64,000 bases of DNA from CALHRB01 sp964473465 (lineage in GTDB: Bacteria > Bacteroidota > Ignavibacteria > Kapaibacteriales > UBA2268). Location of the stretch: NCBI GenBank assembly GCA_964473465.1, contig CAYYPE010000004.1, positions 199,585-263,584 of the forward strand, in the 5' to 3' direction. Position numbers and translations under genes: made by a program. The notes under the pieces are model-generated. The model had not been told where the DNA came from. It ran no database searches and saw only the letters and a list, made by a program, of their open reading frames with translations. This document shows positions 19,202-28,614 of this stretch, piece after piece (the stretch's first letter is position 1; every line of letters starts with the position of its first letter).

Positions 19202-20908
19202 ATGAGAACGAAAATAATTTTATTAAATCTTGCTTTAATGTTATTACCAATTTCATTGCTTGCTCAGGCTTTTGAACCATCAAATGGTGATTTGGAAGCA
19301 GTATTATCAAGATTCAGTAATTATAGATTTGGAACAATATCTATTTATAGAATTGATAACATTCAAGATGTTCGAAAGGCAATCAGATTGAGTGAACAAG
19401 CAAAATCAGGGGTTAGTACAGATGAAAGCATCTTAAAAACTGTTGAAGAAGAAGTTAGATATATTATTGAGCAAGGCGTCAAAAATGATGATGATATAAA
19501 TCAAATTACCACTGACATTATCAATGCAGGTAAACTGGTTCCTGCAAAAGAAGTTCTCGAAGGTATTTATACTTTTTATAAGAATAAAGACATTGATGTT
19601 CAAGTGGTAGAATCAGCCTATCTTGTTACTACCCGTCCAAATTTAGGACAAATACCTAACACAATAATTGCACTTTTAGTTACTACCGCCAGACGTGGCA
19701 CAATCGAAGACCATCTACAAAATGTCCGAAATACAAATATCTACACCTATGATGAATTGAAAGCATTCAAACTCGATACAAGTTTCACCTCAGATAATTT
19801 GTATGACCTTATGGTTAATTCATTGATTCAGGGTAATATTATTAATATGACAATGGATGCCCAAGGTATAGGAAATCCTGAATGGTTTGCTCCAAGAAAG
19901 TTTGGCCAATCTTCATCTTTAATTAGCATTGAAAATGATGCAAGTTCTTATGATATCCAAAACTTCGTTAGAATCTCCGAGGGTCAGGCTCTTGATTATG
20001 GTCTTAAAGAAAATGAAGTTATCGTTAGCCCTGATTTGATTAGCTGGAAGAGATATGCAAAACCAACTTATGTTGAAAATAATACAGTTATAATTGATTC
20101 CGCTTCAAGTAGCAACATAAACCTTCCTAAATTTGGACTTGAATTGCGGTATGGTATAGATGATATCAATTACCCCTCCTTCTGGAGTGAGAGAATGAGC
20201 CTAAGTGCTATCTGGGAAAGCGTTAAACTTGGATTAATTCTACCCACTGACGGTTGGGCATCAATGGGCAAAGATGTTTATAATATTGACAGAAAGCTCA
20301 CTTATGGTGGTTTCGGTATAACTGGTAGCTTCGATTTTCCTTTCAAGGTTATTCCAAAAAGTGGTATTTTTAAATTCAATTTTGGCTATGTTTTCGGTGA
20401 TGCTAACGAATCTAAATACAAAAACAGAAGAATTGATCCAAATAATTACGACCCGAATTTAACTTTGCTGCTCGAGGATTTTGATTTTCTTGTCCGACTT
20501 AATGCACAACTTCATTATACATTTGCTATTGCTATTGACCAGAACTATTGGTTCAGATTCGGTATTGGCGGAACTATTTATAACGTAGAACGATGGTATA
20601 ACGATCTGGATTCATCCGGCGAAATTAATAAGTTAAAATTCCGAAAGCTCGACGATGAGACTATCGGAGGCATATCCGGAAGAATCGAGTTTATGACAAA
20701 GAATATCATTACTCCTTTTGGAGCCTTTGTTCAGTATTTTGATGAATCGCTTAGCACTGGTTTGTGGTTACAAATACCAATCATCGAAAAAACTCTTGCC
20801 CTTCGGCTTGATGCAAAGGGATTCTTCTCCGCTTTCAAGAGTCAGCCACATAAATGGGAAAGCAAAAGCGTTTTCGTTCCATCGGCACGTTTAATAGTTA
20901 ACTTTTAA
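19202..20908 (+). CDS. Periplasmic/outer-membrane barrel protein, unknown family
   Basis: 568 residues with a signal peptide ending LLAQ. Residues about 20-280 are a mixed helix/strand periplasmic region without a family I recognise. About 290-568 contain repeated amphipathic strands rich in Tyr, Phe and Gly, and the chain ends in Phe (SARLIVNF), typical of an outer-membrane beta-barrel. It lies 54 bp after the GldM-like gene and is followed by a second barrel protein with the same overall plan. Together they suggest an inner-to-outer-membrane complex. A GldN-like part is conceivable but not shown. Confidence 0.6.
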   Translation: MRTKIILLNLALMLLPISLLAQAFEPSNGDLEAVLSRFSNYRFGTISIYRIDNIQDVRKAIRLSEQAKSGVSTDESILKTVEEEVRYIIEQGVKNDDDINQITTDIINAGKLVPAKEVLEGIYTFYKNKDIDVQVVESAYLVTTRPNLGQIPNTIIALLVTTARRGTIEDHLQNVRNTNIYTYDELKAFKLDTSFTSDNLYDLMVNSLIQGNIINMTMDAQGIGNPEWFAPRKFGQSSSLISIENDASSYDIQNFVRISEGQALDYGLKENEVIVSPDLISWKRYAKPTYVENNTVIIDSASSSNINLPKFGLELRYGIDDINYPSFWSERMSLSAIWESVKLGLILPTDGWASMGKDVYNIDRKLTYGGFGITGSFDFPFKVIPKSGIFKFNFGYVFGDANESKYKNRRIDPNNYDPNLTLLLEDFDFLVRLNAQLHYTFAIAIDQNYWFRFGIGGTIYNVERWYNDLDSSGEINKLKFRKLDDETIGGISGRIEFMTKNIITPFGAFVQYFDESLSTGLWLQIPIIEKTLALRLDAKGFFSAFKSQPHKWESKSVFVPSARLIVNF

Positions 20909-20967
20909 AGTTGATTTACATTCAAAAATCAAAAAATGAATATTAAAGGATAAACAGGCATATAAAT

Positions 20968-22374
20968 ATGAAAAAGATATTATCAATAACATTATTACTT
21001 CTTGCATTTGTTAGTTATTTCAAAGCAGAAGCGGTTGACAGAAGAGCAATAATTGATTCATTGACCACAGTTGATCCTGAAATCAGAAAGTATTTCCCAA
21101 GATGGAGAGTTTGCGAAACTGATTTGCAGCTACAAATTTATCAAGCTTTCAGATTGAGCGGTTATGATGCTAATTTATTAAGCAAATCTGATATTGAAAT
21201 TCTCGCTGCTCCAAGAAACAATAATTCTCTACCATACGACATTTTGCTTGTTACCTGTGGGAAGGCAACAATGAATGCTGTTGAAATTGATAGATATTTA
21301 GGTGTGAAATTAAGAGATATTATCAATGGTTATACATCTTTTATTTATAAAGACCAAAATCCAACTCCAATACGAGATTACTGTTATCAGGAAATACCAC
21401 CCGAAATTCCAGTTACTGAGACTCAGGCAGCGACGATCGTAAGTTACCTGTACCCGACAAATGTAGATCACGCTTTCACATTATCTTTGTTCGATCAGGC
21501 TTTGAAAATCGGAGAAACAGGATTCTGGCTAAAAAATATGATAGGTAGTGATGACATCGGTTATCCTTTCTGGTCTGCTGGTGAATCAAAAGTAGTCCTG
21601 AAAAGACCCCTTTATGTAAATTTTGACCCTGCAACAAGCAAAGGCATTCCATACTTAATTGATGCATATCTTGGTGGCGGATATAGAATAACCGGTGGAA
21701 TTGACAACAAAGGAACAATTTTAAGTTGGGTCTCATCAAGAGTTCTAAATCAAGGTCCGGGCGGAAAGCTGGTTGCTGGTTTGGATTTCTATATGCCTTT
21801 CTATCCCTTGATTGGTGTCCATATAAATACCGAAATAGTCCTAAGAGAAATTCAGGATGAAATTATAAAACCCGGAGATTACGGATTTACGCCTCTCAGA
21901 GACGACGTCCTTTGGGAAGGCGAAGAAAAGGGACGTCTTGATGGTATCGTTCCATTGCTTCGCTCAACCGGTCAGGCTACGGTTTTCTATAATTGGTGGA
22001 TTGATAACAACAAACCAAATCCAGAACATTATATGAGATTTGATGTGGGTATCTCCTATTCAGAAGTTAAAGAAGTTGGATTGTACAATGATAAGTATCT
22101 TACTCCTTTTGGTCTGACAGGGCTAAATTTATACAAACCTAATGAGTTGGGGGACTGGATTTTCCTTAAAGCTGAGTATAGAAGCCAATCTACATGGCCA
22201 TTTGGATTGAGCATGCAGTATTCAAATCAAATATTGTTGAGTAAAATTCATATTCCTTTGTTTGGCAACTGGTTCTATCTTGAAGGAAAGTATGCAACCC
22301 CGCTCAGAGGCTTAAGACCCTATGAAACAAAGAATTTCTTTATGATTTCGCCAGTTTTAAGATTAACAATATAA
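20968..22374 (+). CDS. Second periplasmic/outer-membrane barrel protein, unknown family
   Basis: 468 residues with a signal peptide ending AEA (near residue 22). A mature N-terminal region of about 165 residues contains two Cys (CETDLQLQIYQAF and LLVTCGKA). The remaining 270 residues show alternating strands (VLKRPLYVNFDP, AYLGGGYRITGG, LVAGLDFYMPFY) and end in LRLTI, again like a barrel. Gap to the previous gene 59 bp; a terminator lies 30 bp after its stop, so it closes the three-gene unit. Function unknown; the shared organisation with its neighbours argues that they act together. Confidence 0.6.
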   Translation: MKKILSITLLLLAFVSYFKAEAVDRRAIIDSLTTVDPEIRKYFPRWRVCETDLQLQIYQAFRLSGYDANLLSKSDIEILAAPRNNNSLPYDILLVTCGKATMNAVEIDRYLGVKLRDIINGYTSFIYKDQNPTPIRDYCYQEIPPEIPVTETQAATIVSYLYPTNVDHAFTLSLFDQALKIGETGFWLKNMIGSDDIGYPFWSAGESKVVLKRPLYVNFDPATSKGIPYLIDAYLGGGYRITGGIDNKGTILSWVSSRVLNQGPGGKLVAGLDFYMPFYPLIGVHINTEIVLREIQDEIIKPGDYGFTPLRDDVLWEGEEKGRLDGIVPLLRSTGQATVFYNWWIDNNKPNPEHYMRFDVGISYSEVKEVGLYNDKYLTPFGLTGLNLYKPNELGDWIFLKAEYRSQSTWPFGLSMQYSNQILLSKIHIPLFGNWFYLEGKYATPLRGLRPYETKNFFMISPVLRLTI

Positions 22375-22403
22375 TTTATTAAAATAATTGATGAATTTTT
22401 TTT

Positions 22404-22435
22404 ACCCTCTGAAGGATTTTTGCTATTCAGGGGGT
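22404..22435 (+). terminator. Intrinsic terminator after the envelope trio
   Basis: A 10-bp stem ACCCTCTGAA / TTCAGGGGGT with one mismatch and a 12-nt loop, followed by TTTTAATTT. It separates the two-barrel operon from the VWA-OmpA gene, which therefore needs its own promoter or read-through. Confidence 0.7.
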
Positions 22436-22451
22436 TTTAATTTAAATTTAC

Positions 22452-23819
22452 ATGTTAAAATTTGATGAAGAATATCCGATGCTGATTAATTTTTTCAAAA
22501 TTTTACTAATTCTAATTTTTGGATTCTTGTTCAATATTAATTCATATTCTCAGGATACAGACACCCCCGAAGATTCTGTTATAAAAGCAAAACAATTATT
22601 ACAGGAAGCCACAGTAAAATATAAAGAGTCAAATGTTGAAATTACGATTCGTAATGTTGATATAGCCCGATTTCCAATTGTTAAAATTATTGTGGAAGCT
22701 TTTAACAGGACTGGGGAACCTCTTGATACACTTTATCCCAAAAGTCTGAAAGTAATGGAAAATAACGAAGAAAAAGAAATTATTTCCGTCGAAAAAATTT
22801 CTGTTAATGAGCGGGTTCCGGTTGATTTTGTTTTTATTATTGATGTTACCGGCTCGATGCAAAAACATATTGACGCAGTCAAGAATTACATCTCAAATTT
22901 TGCCACAAATTTAATCAGGCGAGGTATTGATTATCGTCTGGGTCTTATCCTTTTTTCTGACTACGTCGAAAAAACCTATCAACTGACCGATAATGTTGTA
23001 ACTTTCCTAACATGGTTAAATCCCGTCAGAGCTTCAGGGGGTGGCGATGAGAAAGAAAACGCACTCGAAGCATTAAGAGAATTGAGAAACATTCAATTCA
23101 GACCTGCCGCAAACCGTGTTGGCATTCTTATCACAGATGCACCCTATCATCAGGTTGGTGAAAAAGGTGATGGAAAAACTTTTTATAACACTTCAACCAT
23201 AATCAAGGAAATGGTTAATTATGATTATAGAATCTTTACTATCACACCCCCGAAACTTAAAGACTATAAGCTAATTTCCGAAAAAACCAGAGGCAGAAAT
23301 TATGATATAGACTATCCTTTTTCAACAATTCTGGATAATTTCTCTTCCCAACTGACAAATCTATATGCCATAAAATATAAAACTTCGAAACCAGCAATCC
23401 CCGACTCAATTAATATTGCACTTCTCAATGAAAAAAGGAGGGAACTTGTCCGCAAAACCATTCCAATTATTGAACTTGGTCGTAAACTGATTATTGAAAA
23501 TCTCCTTTATGAAACAAATAGTGCAATTCTCTCTGATTCAGTCCCAGAATTGGAAGTTTTAACCGAATTTATGAAAAATAAACCAAGTGTTGTTATTCTT
23601 GTAGAGGGTCACACCGATAATCGTGGAAGTCATGCAATAAATGACAGACTTTCTCTCCAGAGAGCTGAAAGTGTAAAAAAATATCTGCTCAAAAAAGGCA
23701 TTCAGGCAAACAGAATACAGACAACAGGTTATGGCAAAAGAAGACCTATCGCCGACAATGATTCTGAATTTGGAAGAAGATTGAACAGAAGAACTGAAAT
23801 AGTAATTGTTGCCAAGTAG
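22452..23819 (+). CDS. VWA-domain protein with C-terminal OmpA peptidoglycan-binding domain
   Basis: 455 residues from the first ATG (446 from the ATG at 22479, which gives a neater signal peptide ending YSQ). The von Willebrand A domain (about 125-300) has the MIDAS start DVTGSM. The C-terminal OmpA domain (about 345-455) has GHTDNRGS, LSLQRAESVKKYL and the final NRRTEIVIV, with the Asp and Arg that bind diaminopimelate. So it should bind peptidoglycan from the outer membrane side and hold a ligand or partner through the VWA domain. It follows the envelope trio, with a terminator in between. A structural or adhesive role is an inference. Confidence 0.85.
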   Translation: MLKFDEEYPMLINFFKILLILIFGFLFNINSYSQDTDTPEDSVIKAKQLLQEATVKYKESNVEITIRNVDIARFPIVKIIVEAFNRTGEPLDTLYPKSLKVMENNEEKEIISVEKISVNERVPVDFVFIIDVTGSMQKHIDAVKNYISNFATNLIRRGIDYRLGLILFSDYVEKTYQLTDNVVTFLTWLNPVRASGGGDEKENALEALRELRNIQFRPAANRVGILITDAPYHQVGEKGDGKTFYNTSTIIKEMVNYDYRIFTITPPKLKDYKLISEKTRGRNYDIDYPFSTILDNFSSQLTNLYAIKYKTSKPAIPDSINIALLNEKRRELVRKTIPIIELGRKLIIENLLYETNSAILSDSVPELEVLTEFMKNKPSVVILVEGHTDNRGSHAINDRLSLQRAESVKKYLLKKGIQANRIQTTGYGKRRPIADNDSEFGRRLNRRTEIVIVAK

Positions 23820-23830
23820 ATTCAAAGAAA

Positions 23831-25069
23831 TCATTCATAAAAAGCAATACTGGCAAAGGAAACAGCCGACTTGGTTTCAGTTTCATCCCATTGATTATAC
23901 TCGAGAAATTTACTCTCTCTGAACTTATTCATCTGCAATACTGAATAAATCGGTGACAATCCGCAAATTTTCCTTCGGTCGTTATTCTTTGCTACTTTCT
24001 TGAAGAATTCATCAGCTTCAAAATTTATGAGGTGATTAATCAACATTTTGTCTTCTTCACGTAATATTTCAAGTTCGGGTGCAGCATCAAAGTCATCACC
24101 AAATTTCCGCCCTATATGAGCAAAATCAACGCTTGCAATATATACAGTTTTTTTGCCCGACTGAATGACAAGATCTTTGAGTTTCCTGATTAGCTCCTGA
24201 AAATGTTCGTCATCTTTTGGAAGTGTGTCAGTTTGAACAAAATTATGAAAAGAACCAACAAGAATTGGTAATATTTTGAATTTGTCACCAAACAAGTATT
24301 GAAGGAAAACAAGCTGTAATTCAATTGAGTGTTCATTTTTATGAGCTAACTCGTCAAAGCGAATATTTCCGTTACTAATTGTTTTTAACTGATTAATTAT
24401 ATCCTTGTCAGTTTCAACAACACCAAAAGGAGTCTCAAAATCCTTTTCCGTAAACATAAAATAATCGCTCGAAGCATAATGGGATGTTCCGAATATAACA
24501 ACCAATTCGGGATTTTTATCCTTTATTGCATGATAAGCAGCGGCATAGGTTTTTAGGGCACCTAAGCCAACCCTGAAATCAATATGAGGCACTATGATAG
24601 AATCTGCGTCAGGTTTGATATCATCAGGTTTTCTCGCATTTAAAATAGCTTTAATCTGTGATTGCAAATGCTCAGGATTATCACTATAAGTGTTCCCGGC
24701 ACATACGGGCTTTCTTATGGGGGAGTGAAGATATTCGTCCAATTCATTTTTCAAATTATAGTAGTTTTCTGTTTCAAGAAAGCCAAGATGGTCAAGATAA
24801 TAAATAAGATTGAAAATAGGCTCTATTATCTCAGCTATGTCATCGCTATTTGCATCCTTCAAAACATTTTCGATATCACTTTTTTTAAAAGTGCCATCCA
24901 GCATTTGCAAAAGTGGGACAATTGAAAAAGGTATCTGGATAGGTTGCCGTGCATATCCGTTTGGGTCATACAAAATGACTTGTTGTTCATCTTCCTGATC
25001 AACTAATTCAAAAGCTATATCTTCCCTTAATTTTGGAAGTAAAAAATCTTCATTTATATTCATGCTCAT
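23831..25069 (-). CDS. Memo-family protein (AmmeMemoRadiSam system protein B), two-domain form
   Basis: 412 residues. The first 120 are a small domain found in many bacterial Memo proteins, with QVILYDPNGYARQPIQIP and MLDGTFKKSDIE. The Memo domain (about 135-412) is related to class III extradiol dioxygenases and keeps its histidines: VPHIDFRVG, FGTSHYA and HKNEHSIELQLVFLQYL. The family forms a cryptic operon with AMMECR1 and a radical-SAM protein in many bacteria; neither is here. Instead it follows speA and a small membrane gene, 6 bp apart. Biochemical role unknown. Confidence 0.9.
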   Translation of the reverse strand: MSMNINEDFLLPKLREDIAFELVDQEDEQQVILYDPNGYARQPIQIPFSIVPLLQMLDGTFKKSDIENVLKDANSDDIAEIIEPIFNLIYYLDHLGFLETENYYNLKNELDEYLHSPIRKPVCAGNTYSDNPEHLQSQIKAILNARKPDDIKPDADSIIVPHIDFRVGLGALKTYAAAYHAIKDKNPELVVIFGTSHYASSDYFMFTEKDFETPFGVVETDKDIINQLKTISNGNIRFDELAHKNEHSIELQLVFLQYLFGDKFKILPILVGSFHNFVQTDTLPKDDEHFQELIRKLKDLVIQSGKKTVYIASVDFAHIGRKFGDDFDAAPELEILREEDKMLINHLINFEADEFFKKVAKNNDRRKICGLSPIYSVLQMNKFRESKFLEYNQWDETETKSAVSFASIAFYE

Positions 25070-25075
25070 TATAAA

Positions 25076-25270
25076 TCACTTAATTTTGTTTTGCATAGTT
25101 TTGATTAGAAAAAAAACCACAAAAATGGTCATCAAATTTATAACAGCAGCTATCAAATACCACAACTCTTTAGTTATAAAGTAAGCTACTAAAAAAAGCA
25201 AAAATGCTACGAAATTGCCAATACCTACGTAAATAATTGTTTTTGTATAGTTATCTATATTTTTCAGCAT
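25076..25270 (-). CDS. Small two-helix membrane protein
   Basis: 64 residues, two hydrophobic segments (about 10-32 and 36-56) with a short lysine-rich C-terminus, and no recognisable motif. It is 5 bp downstream of speA and 6 bp upstream of Memo, which supports it as a real gene co-transcribed with both. Function unknown. Confidence 0.6.
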   Translation of the reverse strand: MLKNIDNYTKTIIYVGIGNFVAFLLFLVAYFITKELWYLIAAVINLMTIFVVFFLIKTMQNKIK

Positions 25271-25275
25271 CTGTC

Positions 25276-27165
25276 TTACTCAAGATAAGTGTATCCATAA
25301 AGTCCAGAGCGATAATTAGAAAGGAATTCTTTCCCTTCTTCTGCTGTTATTTTCCCCTGTTTTACAGAAGTTGTAACCCATGTCTCCATTGTTCTGACAA
25401 GTGACTTAGCATTATATTGCACATAATCAAGAACTTCGGCTACAGTTTCTCCGTCAATTATCTGTTTAATTTTGAATTCATCATCTTCAACAACCACATG
25501 AACAGCATTAGTGTCTCCAAACAGATTATGTAAATCTCCTAATATTTCCTGATAAGCACCAACAAGAAAAACTCCAAGATAATAAGGCTCTGACTCATTA
25601 AATTCGTGCAAAGGCAGATAATGTGAAAAGTTACGGCTTCCAATAAAATTATCGATCTTACCATCGGAATCGCAGGTTATATCTTGAATAGTAGCAACCC
25701 TTGTGGGTTTTTCATTTAAACGATGAATTGGTAAAATTGGAAATATCTGGTCTATAGCCCATGAATCAGGTAATGATTGAAACAAGGAGAAATTACAAAA
25801 ATATTTATCTGCAAGCATTTTCGAAAGTGGTCTATATTCTTCTGGTTGATGCTTCAATTCGAGACTTAACTGATACACTTCCCGTGCAATGCTCCAGAAA
25901 AGTCTTTCTATCAACGCCCTTGTCTTCAAATCAATCATTCCAAGACTAAATAAATCAAGCGAATCCTCCCTTATTTGCTGGGAATCGTGCCATGTTTCAA
26001 ACATTGTTGAATGAGTTAATTTTTCTAACAAGGTGAATAGCTCACGAACGTTCTCGTGGTCATGTTCAGTAATTTTATAGTTATAATCCCATTCGGGCAG
26101 AGTAGTGGTTTCGAGAACATCAAAAACAAGAATTGAATGATGGGCTGTCAAAGACCTGCCTGACTCAGTTATAATATTTGGATGCGGTAAGTCATTTTTA
26201 TCGCTTGCGTCCTGTATCATATATATTGCATCATTGACATATTCCTGAATTGTGTAATTAATACTACTGGGTGAAAATGACCTTGTACCATCATAATCTA
26301 CTCCAAGACCTCCGCCGATATCGACAAACTCAACATTACAACCGAGTTTCTTCATCTGAACATAAAATTGGGAGCATTCACGTAAAGCATTTTTTATTTT
26401 ACGGATATTGGTTATCTGACTCCCAAGATGAAAGTGGATTAATTTTATCTGTTCTAAAATTTTACTGGATTTTGCTATCTCAACTGCTTCGATAAGCTCA
26501 CTTGCATTTAAACCAAATTTACTCTGGTCTCCGCCTGACTCCTCCCATTTACCACTTCCTGAACTTGCAAGTTTAATCCTGATACCAATATTTGGTTTAA
26601 CTTTTAATCTTCTGGAAATTGTGATTATCTGTCGGAGTTCGTTTAATTTTTCAACCACAAGAAAAATTCTCTTGCCCATTTTTTGAGCTAACAGAGCAAG
26701 TTCAATGAAACTCTCATCTTTATACCCATTACAAATTATAAGTGCCTCAGGATTCTGAGTGATGGCAAGCACCGCATGCAGTTCAGGTTTTGAACCGGCT
26801 TCCAATCCAATGTTGAATTTTTTTCCATATCGCATAATTTCTTCAACTACCGGACGAACCTGATTTACTTTTATAGGATAGATATTAAAATAACTGCCTT
26901 TGAAACCATATTCTTTGGATGCCTGTTCAAAACAGCTTGATATAGTCTCAATCCTGTTATCCAATATATCAGGAAATCTAAGAAGCACAGGTAGTGAAAC
27001 ATCCCTGATGAGTAATTCATCTATCAATTCTTTCAAATCAATCTTTACACCATTTGCAGATGGTGTTACTACTACATTGCCTTTCTCATTGACATTGAAG
27101 TAGTTCTGCCCCCACCCGTTGATGTTATAAAGTTCGATTGAGTCCTCGATACGCCACTTGCGCAT
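25276..27165 (-). CDS. speA: Biosynthetic arginine decarboxylase
   Basis: 629 residues, close to the usual SpeA size. A fold-III PLP enzyme that converts arginine to agmatine, the entry to polyamine synthesis. It opens YNINGWGQNYF as in SpeA; the PLP lysine lies in YPIKVNQ, and VDIGGGLGVDYDGT supplies the phosphate-binding glycines. The C-terminal part is also conserved. It begins a tight operon with the two downstream genes. No speB agmatinase is seen in the window. Confidence 0.95.
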   Translation of the reverse strand: MRKWRIEDSIELYNINGWGQNYFNVNEKGNVVVTPSANGVKIDLKELIDELLIRDVSLPVLLRFPDILDNRIETISSCFEQASKEYGFKGSYFNIYPIKVNQVRPVVEEIMRYGKKFNIGLEAGSKPELHAVLAITQNPEALIICNGYKDESFIELALLAQKMGKRIFLVVEKLNELRQIITISRRLKVKPNIGIRIKLASSGSGKWEESGGDQSKFGLNASELIEAVEIAKSSKILEQIKLIHFHLGSQITNIRKIKNALRECSQFYVQMKKLGCNVEFVDIGGGLGVDYDGTRSFSPSSINYTIQEYVNDAIYMIQDASDKNDLPHPNIITESGRSLTAHHSILVFDVLETTTLPEWDYNYKITEHDHENVRELFTLLEKLTHSTMFETWHDSQQIREDSLDLFSLGMIDLKTRALIERLFWSIAREVYQLSLELKHQPEEYRPLSKMLADKYFCNFSLFQSLPDSWAIDQIFPILPIHRLNEKPTRVATIQDITCDSDGKIDNFIGSRNFSHYLPLHEFNESEPYYLGVFLVGAYQEILGDLHNLFGDTNAVHVVVEDDEFKIKQIIDGETVAEVLDYVQYNAKSLVRTMETWVTTSVKQGKITAEEGKEFLSNYRSGLYGYTYLE

Positions 27166-27386
27166 TTTTACCTCTAATTTAGATTTAAGTTTATAAAAGA
27201 ATATAATTTACGTATTTAAATTGTAAATATTGATTTTAATCAGTTAACAATTAATTAATTTAATTAATTTTTTAATGTTTAATGAAAATTTTAATATTTC
27301 AATTAAATAAAAAAGGAGTTTCTGAATATTTTCATTTAATAATCTTGAATAATAAGAAATTAAAATCTTATTATTAATTTGCATAA

Positions 27387-28613
27387 ATGGATTTAAAAAT
27401 ATATAATTTTATATCAAAAAGACTGGCTCAACCATCAGAGCAAAGTTCATTTCTTGGCTTTGTCAGAATTGTTGCTCTTGTCAGTGTTTCTTTGGGAAGT
27501 ATGGCTCTTATTATTTCGCTTTCAGTGCTTGAAGGTTTCGAAAAGGCTCTTTATGATAATGCAGTCAAATTTACATCACATATTACTATTAATGCTTTCG
27601 AAAGAAAATTAATACATAATTCTGAAAATCTTATCTCAGACATTAAATCTAATGTCCCTGCTGTTCAATCAATAGCTCCTTTTGTCGAAAGACAGGGTTT
27701 ATTAAAATTTAAAAATACACTTGAAGCTGTTCTCATAAGAGGTTATAAAACTCAAAATGATATTACCGATATTAAATCTAACCTTGTTTCAGGATCTTTC
27801 CAATTTTCAGATAAATCCGCAAAAGAAATTGTAATAAGCAAAAGAATGGCAGACAAATTAAAAGTGTATTTAGGAGATGATATTATTTTATATTCTATGA
27901 GGGAATCACCAAATGGTAGCCTTGCTTATCCAGACATTGATAAATTCAAAATAAAAGGCATTTACGAAACAGGATTTGCCAAATATGATGATGCTATTGT
28001 ATTTATCCCATATTTATCTGCACAAAATATTTTCCAGATTCCCCCCAATAGCGCAACTTCAATTGATGTGATGATTGATAATCTGAATAATATAAATTTT
28101 GTTTCTGAACAAATTCAATCAATCATTGGTTATAAATATTACACACTCACTGTTTTTGAAATAAACAGCTCTGCATTTGCATGGATTGAACTTCAAAAAG
28201 ATCCTATTCCCATTGTTCTTGGACTTATTAGTTTGGTTGCAGTATCTAACGTATTAACCATTCTGTTAATTACTGTTATCGAAAAAACCCGTTCAATTGG
28301 AATACTTAGAGCCTTAGGATTAGCTCCAAAACACATTATAAGAATTTTTGTTTTTCAAGGACTTTCGATTGCTTTGATGGGTAATTTCATTGGTTGCTCC
28401 CTTGCTTTATTATTTTCATTTTTGCAAAAAACCTTTAGTCTAATAAATTTAAGAGGGGAAGTTTATTTCCTCGATACTCTTCCAATAAGCATAAATATTG
28501 AACATTATCTGACTATTATCATTATAACAATCATTCTTGCTTTGGTCTCAACATTTATTCCTGCTTTAATAGCCTCGAGAATGAATACTGTTCAATCTAT
28601 CAGATTCAAGTAA
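27387..28613 (+). CDS. ABC transporter permease, LolC/LolE-FtsX type
   Basis: 408 residues. An N-terminal membrane helix (about 20-45) is followed by a large extracytoplasmic MacB-type domain (about 50-250) and three C-terminal helices, the last ending near the stop. The MIDSLIR-like end VQSIRFK and SIGILRALG are typical of FtsX-domain permeases in the LolCDE or MacB families. The partner ATPase is not adjacent. Lipoprotein release is the likely role by analogy. The gene stands alone after a 221-bp intergenic region and ends 1 bp from the converging next gene. Confidence 0.88.
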   Translation: MDLKIYNFISKRLAQPSEQSSFLGFVRIVALVSVSLGSMALIISLSVLEGFEKALYDNAVKFTSHITINAFERKLIHNSENLISDIKSNVPAVQSIAPFVERQGLLKFKNTLEAVLIRGYKTQNDITDIKSNLVSGSFQFSDKSAKEIVISKRMADKLKVYLGDDIILYSMRESPNGSLAYPDIDKFKIKGIYETGFAKYDDAIVFIPYLSAQNIFQIPPNSATSIDVMIDNLNNINFVSEQIQSIIGYKYYTLTVFEINSSAFAWIELQKDPIPIVLGLISLVAVSNVLTILLITVIEKTRSIGILRALGLAPKHIIRIFVFQGLSIALMGNFIGCSLALLFSFLQKTFSLINLRGEVYFLDTLPISINIEHYLTIIIITIILALVSTFIPALIASRMNTVQSIRFK

Positions 28614-28614
28614 A

